Counted from the first letter of the stretch, positions 11,873 to 22,867 are shown. The stretch: 64,000 nt of DNA from Siphonodentalium dalli (GCA_032622095.1 CP136062.1:195993887-196057886), one strand, 5' to 3'. The notes: a model not told the origin generated them from the sequence alone. Made by a program: numbers and translations.

Positions 11873-13491
11873 TGATGATAGGGGGTCTGTAGGGGGGTAA
11901 AGAGGGCGTGTCCTAAGCTCCCCCATTTCTAAAGGTTCCACACTGCGTCAATGGGTCCTTTGTCCCCCTTTGTTTCGCCCTATTGTCTTAATGGGCCAAT
12001 GGTAGGGGTTTATTAGGGGTCCTTATTGTATGAAAACCCATCCTTTTCCTTCTCACTTATATGATAGGTAGAATGAATTAATGAAGCCCCTCCTTTTCGT
12101 TCTTAATTATTTGATAGGTTTTAATTAATTAAAGTCGCTCATTCTTAATTATATGATAGGGTACCGAAACTCCTCCTTATTCGACCCAACAATGGCCACC
12201 AGAATTATTCTGATAACCGAGCGCCAATGATAGAACCACACGTGAATCGTGCGGCTGTTTGGACCACGTGCTCCTGGAACAATGGAAGCGTGTAGCTGTT
12301 TGGACCACGCTATCCTGAAACAATGGAAGCGTGCACCTGCAGAGTCACCTGGTTAGACCACGCTATCCTGAAACAATGGAATCTTGCACCTGCAGAGTCA
12401 CCTGGTTAGACCACGCTATCCTGAAACAATGGAATCTTGCACCCGCAGAGTCACCTGGTTAGACCACGCGCTCCTGAAACAATGGAGTCCCGCCACAATT
12501 ATTTAGCGTCACGCACGCCTCGTGCACCTGCTTAGACCGCGCGTTTTCGAAAGCGTGCCCAAACCTGACTAATTTATTCACCCACACCACACGTTCCCCG
12601 AACAATGGAATCCAGCCCTTAAATTGGCATTATCAAATCCGGAAATCATAAGGGAATCAATCAAAAACGACTTCCGGATTTGATTGACATCTAATGGACA
12701 AACATATTTACCATATAAAAGGCTTATGTATCTCAACAATGTTATTACAGTTCGTCATTTCGGATGCTCACAACGTATTATAAGGTATGTCTTTATTTAT
12801 AAAAAGTATATTAGTAAGCCATTTATATTGGCCCTTAAATGTCATTACAATGTTATTGTAAACAATGTTACTCACTATTCGAGCAATATTCCCCAATTTT
12901 ACATAAAAAACACTTTCGAGTTTCCCCATTTGAATATTTTTCTACATTCTTTGACAATTTTATCATTTTTAATATGTGTTAAGCCAATGCATTCTCTTAT
13001 ATATGTGAGGCGACCTATTGCTTAATTGTATACGCTAACTATGAATGCAGATGGCCGATCACAAACTTTTGAATAGAGAGAAGGCTATTATCGATCGCCT
13101 AATTCTACACGCAGTCAAATTTCAATGAATGAGGAATGCTGTTGTCATTGTGATGTTTATAGTATTCCGTAGTAAATGATGGATTTAAATTGTATATTAA
13201 ATAACGATCAATGCCCCTGTCATGGTAAATCTTTATGCGGTGCGTACGACCTTGTATTTAAAAGGGCAAAGACTGTTTGTTAGTTGAATACATACATATT
13301 ACGGCTCTCATTTTGAACTTGCCTGATGTCCATTATCTCACCGATTAGGGGCCAGAAATGTTCTATATATATGTGTTAGGTTACTTGGTATTATAATGAA
13401 ATGTGTTAGAAAATATATTGCATTAAAATGTGCATTATTAGTGAACCCTTTTCGGATCAATAGTGAACTATAACATACATCCTAACTTCAT
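11873..13491 (+). repeat. Polinton left terminal inverted repeat
   Basis: Bases 11873-13491 match the reverse complement of 27538-29116. The outermost sequence is TGATGATAGGGGGTCTGT. By eye the arms differ at only a few single bases (for example near 13192) and by a 41-base unit present near 12262-12302 on the left only. Inside is a tandem series with a 53-base period (12303, 12356, 12409, 12462) built on GACCACGCTATCCTGAAACA. A 113-codon frame at 12684-13025 opens on TTG and is doubtful as a gene. Confidence 0.95.
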
Positions 13492-13550
13492 GGTCACATC
13501 TTTAGGCACAAATGGGTATTACAATAATACAATAATAACATTATACATAT

Positions 13551-14024
13551 TTATTCAGCCATAGATCCACAACATTTTGTACAAGTCATATAACTCTCCT
13601 GGTTTCCGTGCGAAAATGAGCAAGGAATAAAATCCTTAAAGTCGGGAATAGCGTTAGAAATGTCATTCTTGATAGAACGAATAATGTCAAATTCAGCCTC
13701 ACTTAAAATAAATCCATGCTTCGATGGTTTCATTTCAGCATCATTTTTATAGAATCTTCTGACGTGTATTAATCCATAGTCACTCGAGTAGCATAGATAC
13801 CAGTCACTCCCTATATGATATTCCACCGAACGTTTCTCTGATATCGCCTCTTTAATGTCATCTAAGAATGAACTCATATTGTACCATTCATCTCTGTCCA
13901 AAGCAACGCCATACTTGTCAGGAAATATTCCATCATTAAATCTTCTTATATGTATTTTGTGACCTTTGAAGTCATTGACAGTTACGAATTTCTGGTTCCC
14001 AATTTGATGTTTATATACGTCCAT
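13551..14024 (-). CDS. Tandem PC4-like (p15 coactivator) DNA-binding protein
   Basis: This 157-residue protein has two copies of a PC4/SUB1-like domain. Copy 1 covers about residues 13-61: a VTVNDFKG strand, IHIRRF, DKYGVALDRDEW, then an acidic helix. Copy 2 covers about 67-126: YGLIHVRRFY, KPSKHGFILSEAEF, then a helix. In cellular PC4 the pattern 'xIRxF...G.K.G.xL...xW' forms a single-strand-binding sheet that works at promoters. A Cys cluster (CTKCC) ends the chain. I start at the ATG at 14024; an in-frame GTG lies two codons upstream. The TAA stop overlaps an AATAAA signal, and a TATAAATAAG lies about 50 bases upstream. It diverges from PolB. Likely roles are transcription or replication single-strand binding; this is inference from the fold. 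Confidence 0.75.
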   Translation of the reverse strand: MDVYKHQIGNQKFVTVNDFKGHKIHIRRFNDGIFPDKYGVALDRDEWYNMSSFLDDIKEAISEKRSVEYHIGSDWYLCYSSDYGLIHVRRFYKNDAEMKPSKHGFILSEAEFDIIRSIKNDISNAIPDFKDFIPCSFSHGNQESYMTCTKCCGSMAE

Positions 14025-14666
14025 GTTCACCGAATGTTATTCAATAAATGACACCCTTATTCAAACTGCCTCTTATTTATACATAATATTAGCCAATCAT
14101 ATCCCTTTATTGGGTCATGTCTAAAAATAGAATTTACACATATGAGTCATGGCTATACTTAGCCGACCTAAGCTTATTTTCGTAACGTGTTCAGACCTGC
14201 CTTTTTCAACATTGGATGAGTCATGTCTATACATCGTACTTACCCAATCATATCCCGTTATTGGGTCATGTCTAAAAATAGAATTTACGGGTATGAGTCA
14301 TGTCTATACTTAGCCGACCTAAGTTTATTTTCGTAACGTGTTCAGACCTGCCTTTTTCAACATTGGATGAATCACGTATGAGTCATGTCTATACATCGTA
14401 CTTACCCAATCATATCCCGTTATTGGGTCATGTCTAAAAATAGAATTTACGGGTATGAGTCATGGCTATACTTAGCCGACCTAAGCTTATTTTCGTAACG
14501 TGTTAAGACCTGCCTTTTTCAACATTGGATGAATCACGTATGAGTCATGTCTATACCTCGTACTTACCCAATCAAATCCCTTAGGTCATGTCTATAAATA
14601 GCATTTACTTCATATATAAGTCCTACCAACCGTACATCATTCTTATTACTCATTTACTTCCAGAAT
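14025..14666. promoter_or_regulatory. Divergent promoter region with ~155-bp repeats
   Basis: Between the PC4-like gene and PolB, a unit of about 153-160 bases is repeated (CCAATCATATCCC at about 14093, 14246, 14405 and a partial unit at 14566). Each unit contains a CCAAT...ATTGG inverted pair, GGGTCATGTCTAAAAATAGA, TAGCCGACCTAAG, CGTAACGTGTT and ATGAGTCATG. In the last unit the A-rich box becomes a good TATA box (TATAAATA, 14593-14600), about 70 bases before the PolB ATG. On the opposite strand TATAAATAAG lies at 14081-14072, about 50 bases before the PC4-like ATG. The layout fits a bidirectional promoter/enhancer; an origin role is possible. Confidence 0.7.
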
Positions 14667-17600
14667 ATGGCGGCTCAACAGATTGCTTACTCTTTGTACC
14701 AAAACGGTGTTCGGGCTGAAAACTTCGCCCTCAACTCGCTTAACAATGGACAATCTGTCAACGTTGAGGTTTATAATCAATTACTTCAACTCGAAAGGAC
14801 GAATCGACAGCCTGCGATATATTTACCACAGGGATCTATGCAGTATGCACAGCAGCCTATAGTGAATTATCAACAACCTACAGCTCAACAACAGTTTCAA
14901 CCAGTATATTATGCACAACCGACGCAACAACAAGTTGGCATACCCTACCCACAACCTCAGTATATGGTGCCTAGTCAACGACAACCACAGTATATAATGA
15001 CTACTCAACAACCTCAGCATACAGTACCTAGTCAACAACTGCAGTATATGATGCCTACGCAACAAGCGGCTCAATTTATTCAGGTACCACCCATCACCGG
15101 GACGGGACAAATGGCGACTAACGCACCAGCGTCTCAACCACCTAATGACGCCACACGTGCAACGGATGTGACTCCATCAGCGCAACCCTCGGATGTGACT
15201 CCGTCAGCGCAACCCTCGGACGTTACTCAGGCGACTCAACCATTCGATGTCACGGAACAACTTAATGCAAGTGAATCGTCAACTTCTAGTCCATCATCAA
15301 CTACTCAACAATCCGCTTCTACTCAACCATCATCAACTGATACTCAACAATCAACTGCTGCTCAACAGTCAACTTCTCAACAGTCAACTTCTAGTCAACC
15401 AACCATTTCTACTCAACCATCGACTTCTACATCACACGGAAAGCCATATTCCATCACTTTAAGAGACATTAAAACATTCAAACACGGTGCGTTCGAAAAC
15501 ATCTATGACATCAAATTCGACAGCAGTCTTATGGGGAAAAAATTTGTCCTATTACACGACGAATTATTAGCCATGTTCCGGGACGTTATGTCTAGTGTTA
15601 GAGGTCATAATGATCATCTCGGCCGTGTCACAATTCGAACGGATCAACTGGACAGAGAAATCACAACAGGTTTGAAAGATTAGAAAAATTTAACACCGGA
15701 ATTAATTATGGAACATATCACCAACGTTTTAACATCACACGAAAATATTAATTTAGACCATTCATTCGTCGTCACTGTCGGTGCCATAAAAGCCCCTAAC
15801 GGTGGAAAAGGTGGCCGAGTTTTCGAAGGACCTTCTTCTGTATTTAAAAAGAATTCTATGGTTGCCATTAAGAATGATGATGTCACGTGTATGGCCAGAG
15901 CGATTATCGTCGCTGTCGCTAAAATAAAAAAAGTTCCAAATGAGGAATGGCCTTCAGTGAAAGAACAATATCCATCTAAATCAAGACTGAACATATTTTT
16001 ACAAAATCATATCCTTTCCGATACTTACTACAGAGATCTCAAAAAGACCACGTGCGAATATCAGAAGCCCGCAGCAATAGCGCTACTAAATGAACTGGAA
16101 TTACCTACCGATGAACCCGGCTCATTGATACAACTTCAACACTACGAACACTTCTGGCATATTAATATCATCGTGTTATCTGCAGACTCTGGAAACAAAG
16201 TCATCAGGGCATCTTCCAACTATGACAACAACATATATCTATATCTACACGATCATCACTTCGACGTCATAAACAGTCCCACAGGATTTCACAATTCGGC
16301 ATATTGGTGTGAGAAATGTTTAATTCCATACAATGAGAAAGACAAACATCTATGCCAGTATATATGTTTCACGTGTAAAGATAAGGAGTGCATCGAAAAT
16401 GGACCGCTATCTTGTATAAAATGCCATCAAAAGTGCAATTCAATGGACTGTTTCGAAAAACACAAGACCGGTAACAAACCACTATGTGACCGCTATTGGA
16501 AGTGTACCTCCTGTTTTAAAGTTGTGGCTGTGGGAAATAGAGATATGGATAAAGACCCTCATAGATGTTATGAATGGAAATGCAACCAATGTAAGGTCTG
16601 GATCGTCGGTAGTCACGACTGTTATATCAGAGTGGCATCCAAGAAGGAAAAAGTGCAGAAGTTTATGTTTTATGACTTTGAAACCTGCCAGGACAAGACG
16701 TACCGATGTCCAAATTATCAACCGGCTGGCCAGTGTCCTTCGTGCACCGACGGGCAATCGTGCAACACTTGTAAAAGGTACGTTTTATTAACAATGCTTT
16801 GACAGAATATATTGTTATACTCTATCTTGACTAATTCTATTTTTTAGATGCAAGCATACTACATTGCCATATATGTATCAATAAACGAAATATTTACCTA
16901 TCATTGTATATCTTGACTAATTCTATTTTAGATGTGTATCCTGTAAGCTCCCATATTGTGGATTAAACCGACATTTGCCCTGTTTCGTCGTCGCTCAATC
17001 AGCGTGTGAAATATGCATGGATTTACCAGTAAACACACAGTCAAAATGCGACAGCTGCGGGAGTCGATGTGAAATATGTGGGAAACGTGACAAAAAGAAG
17101 CAGTTCATGACCAGGCCTTGCGAGGAATGCGGACAACGAAAATTCGAAGCTAAAGGGCCATCCACACTCCAACAGTTCGGAGATTGTCTGTTTAATGATG
17201 CTCACAAAGATTTCGTCATTATAGCACACAACAGTAAAGGTAATTACACATTTTCTAGGTTATCATTTATTACACACCATCCACAAATTACTAAGTCATT
17301 TATTACACACAACATACATTATTAAATTTCTATGTTATTACACACACCACCCACATTATTAAATTTTTATGTTATTTATTACACACCACCCACACACAGC
17401 CCACATTATTAAATTTCTAGATTATTAATTTTGCTATTTTTTCCTAGGGTATGACGCTGTATTTCTATTGGAATATTTAATGGACCGTGGCACACATCCA
17501 TCTCACCTAGTCTATTCTGGCACAAAAATTATGCTGATGAAAACCAAACACAATCAACGTGTGATAGATTCACACAATTTCATAGCTATGAGACTGGCGG

Positions 17601-20600
17601 CTTTGCCTCGGGCGTTTGGTTTGACAGAATTAAAGAAAGGTGAGTGACAATTATATGGACATTATTATTTATATGGGCCGAAACTAATCTTATTTTTCAG
17701 CCAAAAATTAGTGGCCTATTTAATAATATTCGTTTTTTTTTTGGTCTTTCTAGGTCATTTTCCACATTTCTACAATACAGAAGCCAATGAAACATACAAA
17801 GGTCCCTACCCACTACCTGAATACTTCGGCGTCGACACTATGTCTGTAGCAGGGAGAGAAGAATTCATGAAGTGGTATACTAGTAAGAGTGGCGAAACAT
17901 TCTGCATGGAAACAGAATTAAAGGGATATTGCAGGTCGGATGTAGATATATTGCGCCGTGCATGTATCTCCTTCAGGAAAATGTTCTTGGATGTCACGGA
18001 GGGAAAAGTAGACCCTTTCAACTTCACCACTATTTCAGGGGCCTGTATGTTCGCGTACAAAACATTGTTTCTAGAAGAGACTTATACAGTGACTGTTGAT
18101 GCCGAGGAAAATGTCCCTATGATCAAGGCGAATGATGAATGTCGCCTTCTGCTAAATGGTGAATGGGTAGATGCGGCTGATTATGATGTAACTGATGAAA
18201 AATTTATCAGCACACCCCTCGCCAAAGTCACACCGTCATCCGGTGATAAGCATTCCCTGGCCTCCATACAGTGGCTCGAATGGCTAGCTCAGCAGAGAAA
18301 CATAAAAATCTCACACGCCAGGAATGGAAAAGAATTCGTTATTCCCGGAACTACGAGAATGAGGGTAGATGGTTACTGCGCCGAAACCAAAACGTGCTTC
18401 GAGTACAACGGCTGTGCATTTCACGGTTGTAAGGACTGCTTTCCGAAGAAACGTTATACAACCAAACTGCCCATGACGAAGCATTCCATGGTTGAGGCAT
18501 ACAGTCAAACACTCGCAAAAGCCAAAATAATATGAAGTGCTGGCTTCAAACTAGTCACTATGTGGGAACATGATTGGAATCGCCTGACTAAACACGACCC
18601 TCAAGTGAAAGAATTCCTGTCCACATTCTACATTCCATCACCTTTGGACCCCAGAGAAGCGTTTTTCGGAGGTGAGTATTTTAGAGACATTTTAAAATGT
18701 TTTTCAATAAAAATGACTTGTTTCGAAATTACGCACATATTTTTCAATCACACATACTTATTACACTCTGTTTCGTTACCCTAGGTCGTACCAATGCCTG
18801 CAAGTTATACTACGATGCCAAAGAAGAAGAGAAAATACTCTATCGTGACTATACGAGCCTCTACCCATATGTGGTACGTTGTTTTTATTACACACCATTT
18901 TTAAAACTCTGATAAAAATTGGAAAAAAACATTCTATTTAAAATCAACTTATTTTTCAGAACAAGTACTCCAAATATCCTTGTGGGCATCCAGAAAGAAT
19001 ATATGAGAACTTCAAAGACATATCAGAATACTTCGGGCTTGCCAAAGTGACGATATTACCACCGAGGGGGTTGTATCACGCGGTTCTACCAGTAAGGTGA
19101 GTACCATGCTTCCATTAATAAATGTCAGGTATTTCATACTGTATTTTTGTAGATCCAATGGGAAATTATGGCTCTCGAAACCATTAATAAATGTCAGTCA
19201 TAATACTGTATTTTTTTGTAGGTCTAATGGGAAACTGAAATTCGGGCTCTGTCGAAGTTGTATGCAGAATGAAAATCAGCAAACTTGTGACCACTCTGAA
19301 GCCCAAAGGTGCATAGAAGGCGTATGGGCAACACCCGAACTTAATGTGGCATTGGAGAAAGGATATGAACTACAGGAAATACACGAAGTGTGGCACTGGG
19401 ACAAAACTAGCCAGTATAGCAAGATCTCTGGAACTGGAGGGAATTTCTCACAATATGTAAACACGTAAGTATTATTTTAATATCATGATTATTTATATGA
19501 ACCTCTTTTTTTGGGAGTATCATCTTATGATTACTTATATGTCCTAGTGTCTTTGATGTTCCCTAATGATTACTTATATTTTAATAGATTCCTGAAGGTG
19601 AAGCAGTCAGCTAGTGGATGGCCAGATTGGTGCCATAATGAAAAGGATAAAGCCAAATACATATCTGACTATCAGGAAAATGAAGGAATACAGTTGGACT
19701 ATGATAAGATTGAGAAAAACCCTGGACTTAGAAGCGTCGCTAAATTGATGTTAAATAGGTGAGTTCGTATACAATACTTTTTAAAAAAATTGAAAAAAAA
19801 AAATTTGAAAAAAAAAATGTTGTTGAAAAAAATCCCATTTTTTTATATACATGTATACTAATCACTAATCAATCTTGTAATCACTCAGCTTCTGGGGAAA
19901 ATTTGGAGAACGTCTCAATCAGGCTAACACAGAGATTATACACGACAGCGAGCCCAAGAAATTCTTCAATGCCATTAGCGACCAGACAAAAATACTGAAG
20001 GACTTCCATATCATCGGCAACAGTCATATCCAACTGCAGTATACCTACGATGATAAGTTCATCGTTGATGACAACAAGACTAATATATACATAGCTGTGT
20101 TCACGACGTGTTTCGCCAGGCTAAGATTATACTCTGCCCTCGATCATCTCGGAGAAAGCGTCCTATATTTCGATACAGGTGAGTCATTACATTAGGGTGT
20201 AGTTTAATCACATAACCAATTGTGACTAATTGTATAATGGACCTAGCAGGTGAATGAAATCATTACACATACCCCTTATATTTGTGGTTGATGACCTGTG
20301 TGACTAATATTTGTGCAATAACCATAATGTACCCATTATATGCCAGTGTGACTAATAGCTTCATTTTATATTACAGAATGCATGGGCCTCAACAAAGTTT
20401 TAAATATTATGTTCAATTTCTATTACAGACTCTGTCATCTATGTGAAAAGACCGGATGGTCCTGATGTATCAATTGGAGATTATCTGGGCGACTTCACTG
20501 ACGAGCTAAAGGCTGATGATTACATAACGCACTTTCGATCAGGAGGTCCAAAGAATTACTGTTACCGTTCATTAAAGGGTGATGAATGCTGCAAAATTCG

Positions 20601-20856
20601 TGGATTTACACTGAACTATAAAAATTCGAAAGTTATAAACTTTTCTGTCATGGATAACATGATTTCTAGGAAACGAAAACGAGAGTGCCGAGATGAAGAG
20701 GTATCACCTAGAAAAGTGTTTATAACAGAGAATCGCATTAACAGGGCGCGAGACCGTCCATTATTATATAATCGTGTACAAAACAAAAATTATAATATTG
20801 TGTATACCAAAAGGGTCATACAATCTGATTTAGACACTCTACCATATGGCTATTGA
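14667..20856 (+). pseudogene. polB: Protein-primed DNA polymerase B, 10 exons, two in-frame stops
   Basis: Replicates the element. Exons: 14667-16777, 16932-17239, 17448-17639, 17754-18671, 18785-18873, 18960-19096, 19222-19464, 19588-19758, 19889-20178, 20429-20856. All nine introns are GT-AG, 86-250 bases, and together the exons make 1629 codons in phase. Residues 1-250 are Gln/Ser/Thr-rich. A Cys-rich segment follows (AYWCEKC near 16303). ExoI YDFET is near 16671, ExoII NSKGYD spans intron 2, and ExoIII CRSDVDIL is near 17934. An endonuclease-like Cys/His insert (GCAFHGC) is near 18412. PolA DYTSLYP is near 18847, PolB NSFWGKF spans intron 8, and PolC DTDS spans intron 9. TAG at 15681-15683 and TGA at 18533-18535 interrupt an otherwise continuous frame, each replacing one residue. 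Catalytic residues are retained. Confidence 0.9.
16778..16931 (+). other. PolB intron 1, with duplicated acceptor
   Basis: GTACGT donor and ATTTTAG acceptor. The acceptor tract ATCTTGACTAATTCTATTTT is present twice (about 16833 and 16911). Only the second acceptor keeps the polymerase frame; the first runs into a stop within about 13 codons. Confidence 0.8.
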
Positions 20857-21153
20857 AATGTTATTCTCACATTTTTATTGAGTCATTTTGTAATTGAGTG
20901 CATGGTGTTGGCATATGTATATATTGGTGTTTCATTGAGTGCATGGTGTTGGCATATATATATATATATTGGTGTTTCATAGTATTTAAATGGTATCTGT
21001 CATGTCTGATAAAATATATATATATAAAACAAATATTTTTAAACCAAGTGTTATCATAGTATACCAGCCACTCACGGGAGTCCCTCCTAGTATGACACGA
21101 TGCTCACTCTATGAGAATTTATAAGGGAAAGACTAGTAGAATAGATACTAAAG
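20857..21153. other. Spacer with short tandem repeat and TATA-rich tract
   Basis: A ~60-base unit (TTGAGTGCATGGTGTTGGCA ... TTGGTGTTTCAT) occurs twice at about 20878-20985. Alternating TATATA tracts lie at about 20958 and 21012, the latter (TATATATATAAAAC) about 130 bases before the ATPase ATG and possibly its TATA box. Confidence 0.5.
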
Positions 21154-21802
21154 ATGGCTTTAATACCATTCGAACCTCATTCGAGTTACATTATATCCGG
21201 TGCCACGAAGTCAGGAAAAACCCATTGGGTGTTTAAATTTCTGCAAAATATAGAAACAATTATTGAAAATGAACCACCGAGAAATTCTATATTGCTATGG
21301 AGCGCACCAAGATTTATTTGATGAGATGGAACAGATAATATCCAAAATTACTTTCCATGAAGGAATGCCTAGTACAGAACTTTTAGAAAATTTTGCTGAT
21401 GGTCAGCCCGCGCTCATAATTCTAGATGATTTGGGTCATAAAGTAGTAAACAATACTGATATAGAGTGTGCATTCACCCAAACTTGTCATCATAAAAAAT
21501 TGTCTGTGATGATAATATTGCAAAATTCTTTTCAACGTGGTTCCTCAGCTAGGACTATAGCTCTCAATGCCTCCTATCTGGTTCTGCTTAAAAGCCCTCG
21601 TGATGTGACGCAGATACGTTATTTGGGTCAACAATTATTTCCCGGGAAAACACAATTTCTCCCAGATGTCTATAACGATTCAGTTATGTCCAAAAAATAT
21701 GGTTATCTGGTGGTAGACTTGACCACGAATGCTGAAGAGGAATTCCGTGTGAGAACCGATATATTTCCGGGACAATATCCTATTATCTACAAAACTTTAT
21801 AA
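21154..21802 (+). pseudogene. FtsK/HerA-type DNA-packaging ATPase, one frameshift
   Basis: This is the genome-packaging ATPase of the Polinton/adintovirus set. The start ATG at 21154 is followed by a Walker A P-loop (SGATKSGKT, near 21193-21222). That frame ends at TGA 21319-21321. The rest of the protein is in the next frame: Walker B (ALIILDDLGH, near 21409-21438), an ILQNSF sensor-like segment, and the C-terminal part to TAA 21802. The shift lies near 21280-21300, around a GAGAAAT, and is consistent with one extra base. Only 7 bases separate the stop from the next gene. A frameshift could also be a sequencing slip, since the remainder looks undamaged. Confidence 0.85.
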
Positions 21803-21809
21803 GGGGAAA

Positions 21810-22118
21810 ATGGCTAGTCAATTAGTGAAAGACAATTTGGATTTTTTGTATCTACTAGCATCCACCGATTCTAAAAGTCAACTAAATGCACTCATTTATT
21901 CTTCATCATATGATCAAGTCAGAGCTATAGCGGAAATAGCCATCAATGTTATACGAGGTGTACTAACTATTTCATTGGACACAATAGTTCCCTATAAGAG
22001 TATATATAGACTATTAGCGGACAATAAGCTAGGAGTACGAAGAAAGAAGTCTGTTCTTAAAAGAAATCCAGAAGCAGTCAAAAGTTTACTAAGACTCATT
22101 CCTCTGAGAGATATATAA
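21810..22118 (+). CDS. Small conserved Polinton protein (102 aa)
   Basis: ATG at 21810 follows the ATPase stop by 7 bases. The protein has a pattern that recurs in Polinton-type elements: QLNALI...YDQVRAIAEIAINV near residues 28-50, then YKSIYRLL and a basic stretch RRKKSVLKRN near 73-85, ending in a Leu-rich tail. Related proteins usually sit beside capsid genes and may be virion components, possibly membrane-active, but the function is unproven. The gene looks intact. It is followed by one base and then the ATG of the next gene, so the group is very compact. Confidence 0.6.
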   Translation: MASQLVKDNLDFLYLLASTDSKSQLNALIYSSSYDQVRAIAEIAINVIRGVLTISLDTIVPYKSIYRLLADNKLGVRRKKSVLKRNPEAVKSLLRLIPLRDI

Positions 22119-22119
22119 T

Positions 22120-22377
22120 ATGTCTGTGTTTGGTAAAAATATCTTAATACCATATGAAAAATATCAACATTTGATCAGAAATTGCCCAGAAGTGTCACCA
22201 TCTATCATCAATGATAACAGGGAAACTGCCAAAGAAAGGGTGCCAGAGCAGAGTCATATAACTAAAATACCAGTGGAAAATACTGTACCTGCCAAAATAA
22301 ATGGACAAAATAGGGATAAAGGGATTCCACCTGGACTTAGGAAGAATGTATTAACATCTAAATGGCTTACGAAATAA
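22120..22377 (+). CDS. Small conserved Polinton protein (85 aa)
   Basis: Starts at ATG 22120, one base after the previous stop (TAATATG). The N-terminus (FGKNILIPYEKYQHLI) resembles short Polinton/adintovirus proteins that begin with an 'LIP.EKY..L' motif. The rest is hydrophilic and the C-terminal part has a PPGLRK motif and ends KWLTK, also typical of this small protein. Its TAA stop is part of an AATAAA signal, so the ATPase-to-here block may share a 3' end. The function is unknown; it may be a minor virion protein. Confidence 0.55.
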   Translation: MSVFGKNILIPYEKYQHLIRNCPEVSPSIINDNRETAKERVPEQSHITKIPVENTVPAKINGQNRDKGIPPGLRKNVLTSKWLTK

Positions 22378-22867
22378 AATTATATGAATTGAAATGATTT
22401 TGTATTTATTGCAACACAAAAATATAGTCATTAGTTGAACCATTTAAAAAGTTCTAATAATCGTTTTAAAAAAAATGATGCAATTGGGCATAAAAATATG
22501 TGTCATTTGGCATCCGGTTCATTGGTGGAAATGGACGTTTTAAAAACCTATAATAGACGTTTTAGAAATGATATATTTGAGAAAAGTTTTAAGTGCATTT
22601 TAGTATATATTTCGCACTCTGTAAAAACGTGATTTGGCATCCGGTTCATTGGTGGAAATGGACGTTTTAAAAACCTCTAATAGACGTTTTAGAAATGATG
22701 CATTTGAGAAAAGTTTTAAGTGCATTTTAGTATATATTTCGCACTCTGTAAAAACGTGATTTGACCAATAGCGCTGTAGTGAAATACCCCATTTGATAGT
22801 CGTCAAATACGTACTAAAAATATTGTCAATTCTATAAGGAAGATTTTTACTTCATGCTATTAAAAAC
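22378..22867. promoter_or_regulatory. Upstream region of the IAP-like gene, 127-bp tandem duplication
   Basis: A 127-base unit is present twice at about 22506-22760, with only a few differences (core GGCATCCGGTTCATTGGTGG ... CGCACTCTGTAAAAACGTG). It contains AGTATATATTTCGC and GGACGTTTTAAAAACCT. A CCAAT (GACCAATAGC) follows at about 22762. The next ATG is at 22868. A role as promoter is inferred from position. Confidence 0.5.

Noticed and set aside
12684-13025. 113-codon open frame in both Polinton arms
   Set aside because: It opens on TTG, has no recognisable domain and its low-complexity AT-rich codons look like non-coding arm sequence; identity between arms is explained by the terminal repeat itself.
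14823-15462. Opposite-strand and shifted frames over the Gln-rich part of PolB
   Set aside because: They are shadows of the CAA-repeat coding sequence in frame with PolB.
16848-16888. First acceptor (TTTTTAG) in PolB intron 1 as the true exon start
   Set aside because: It leads to a stop within about 13 codons, whereas the acceptor at 16931 keeps the conserved Cys-rich frame.
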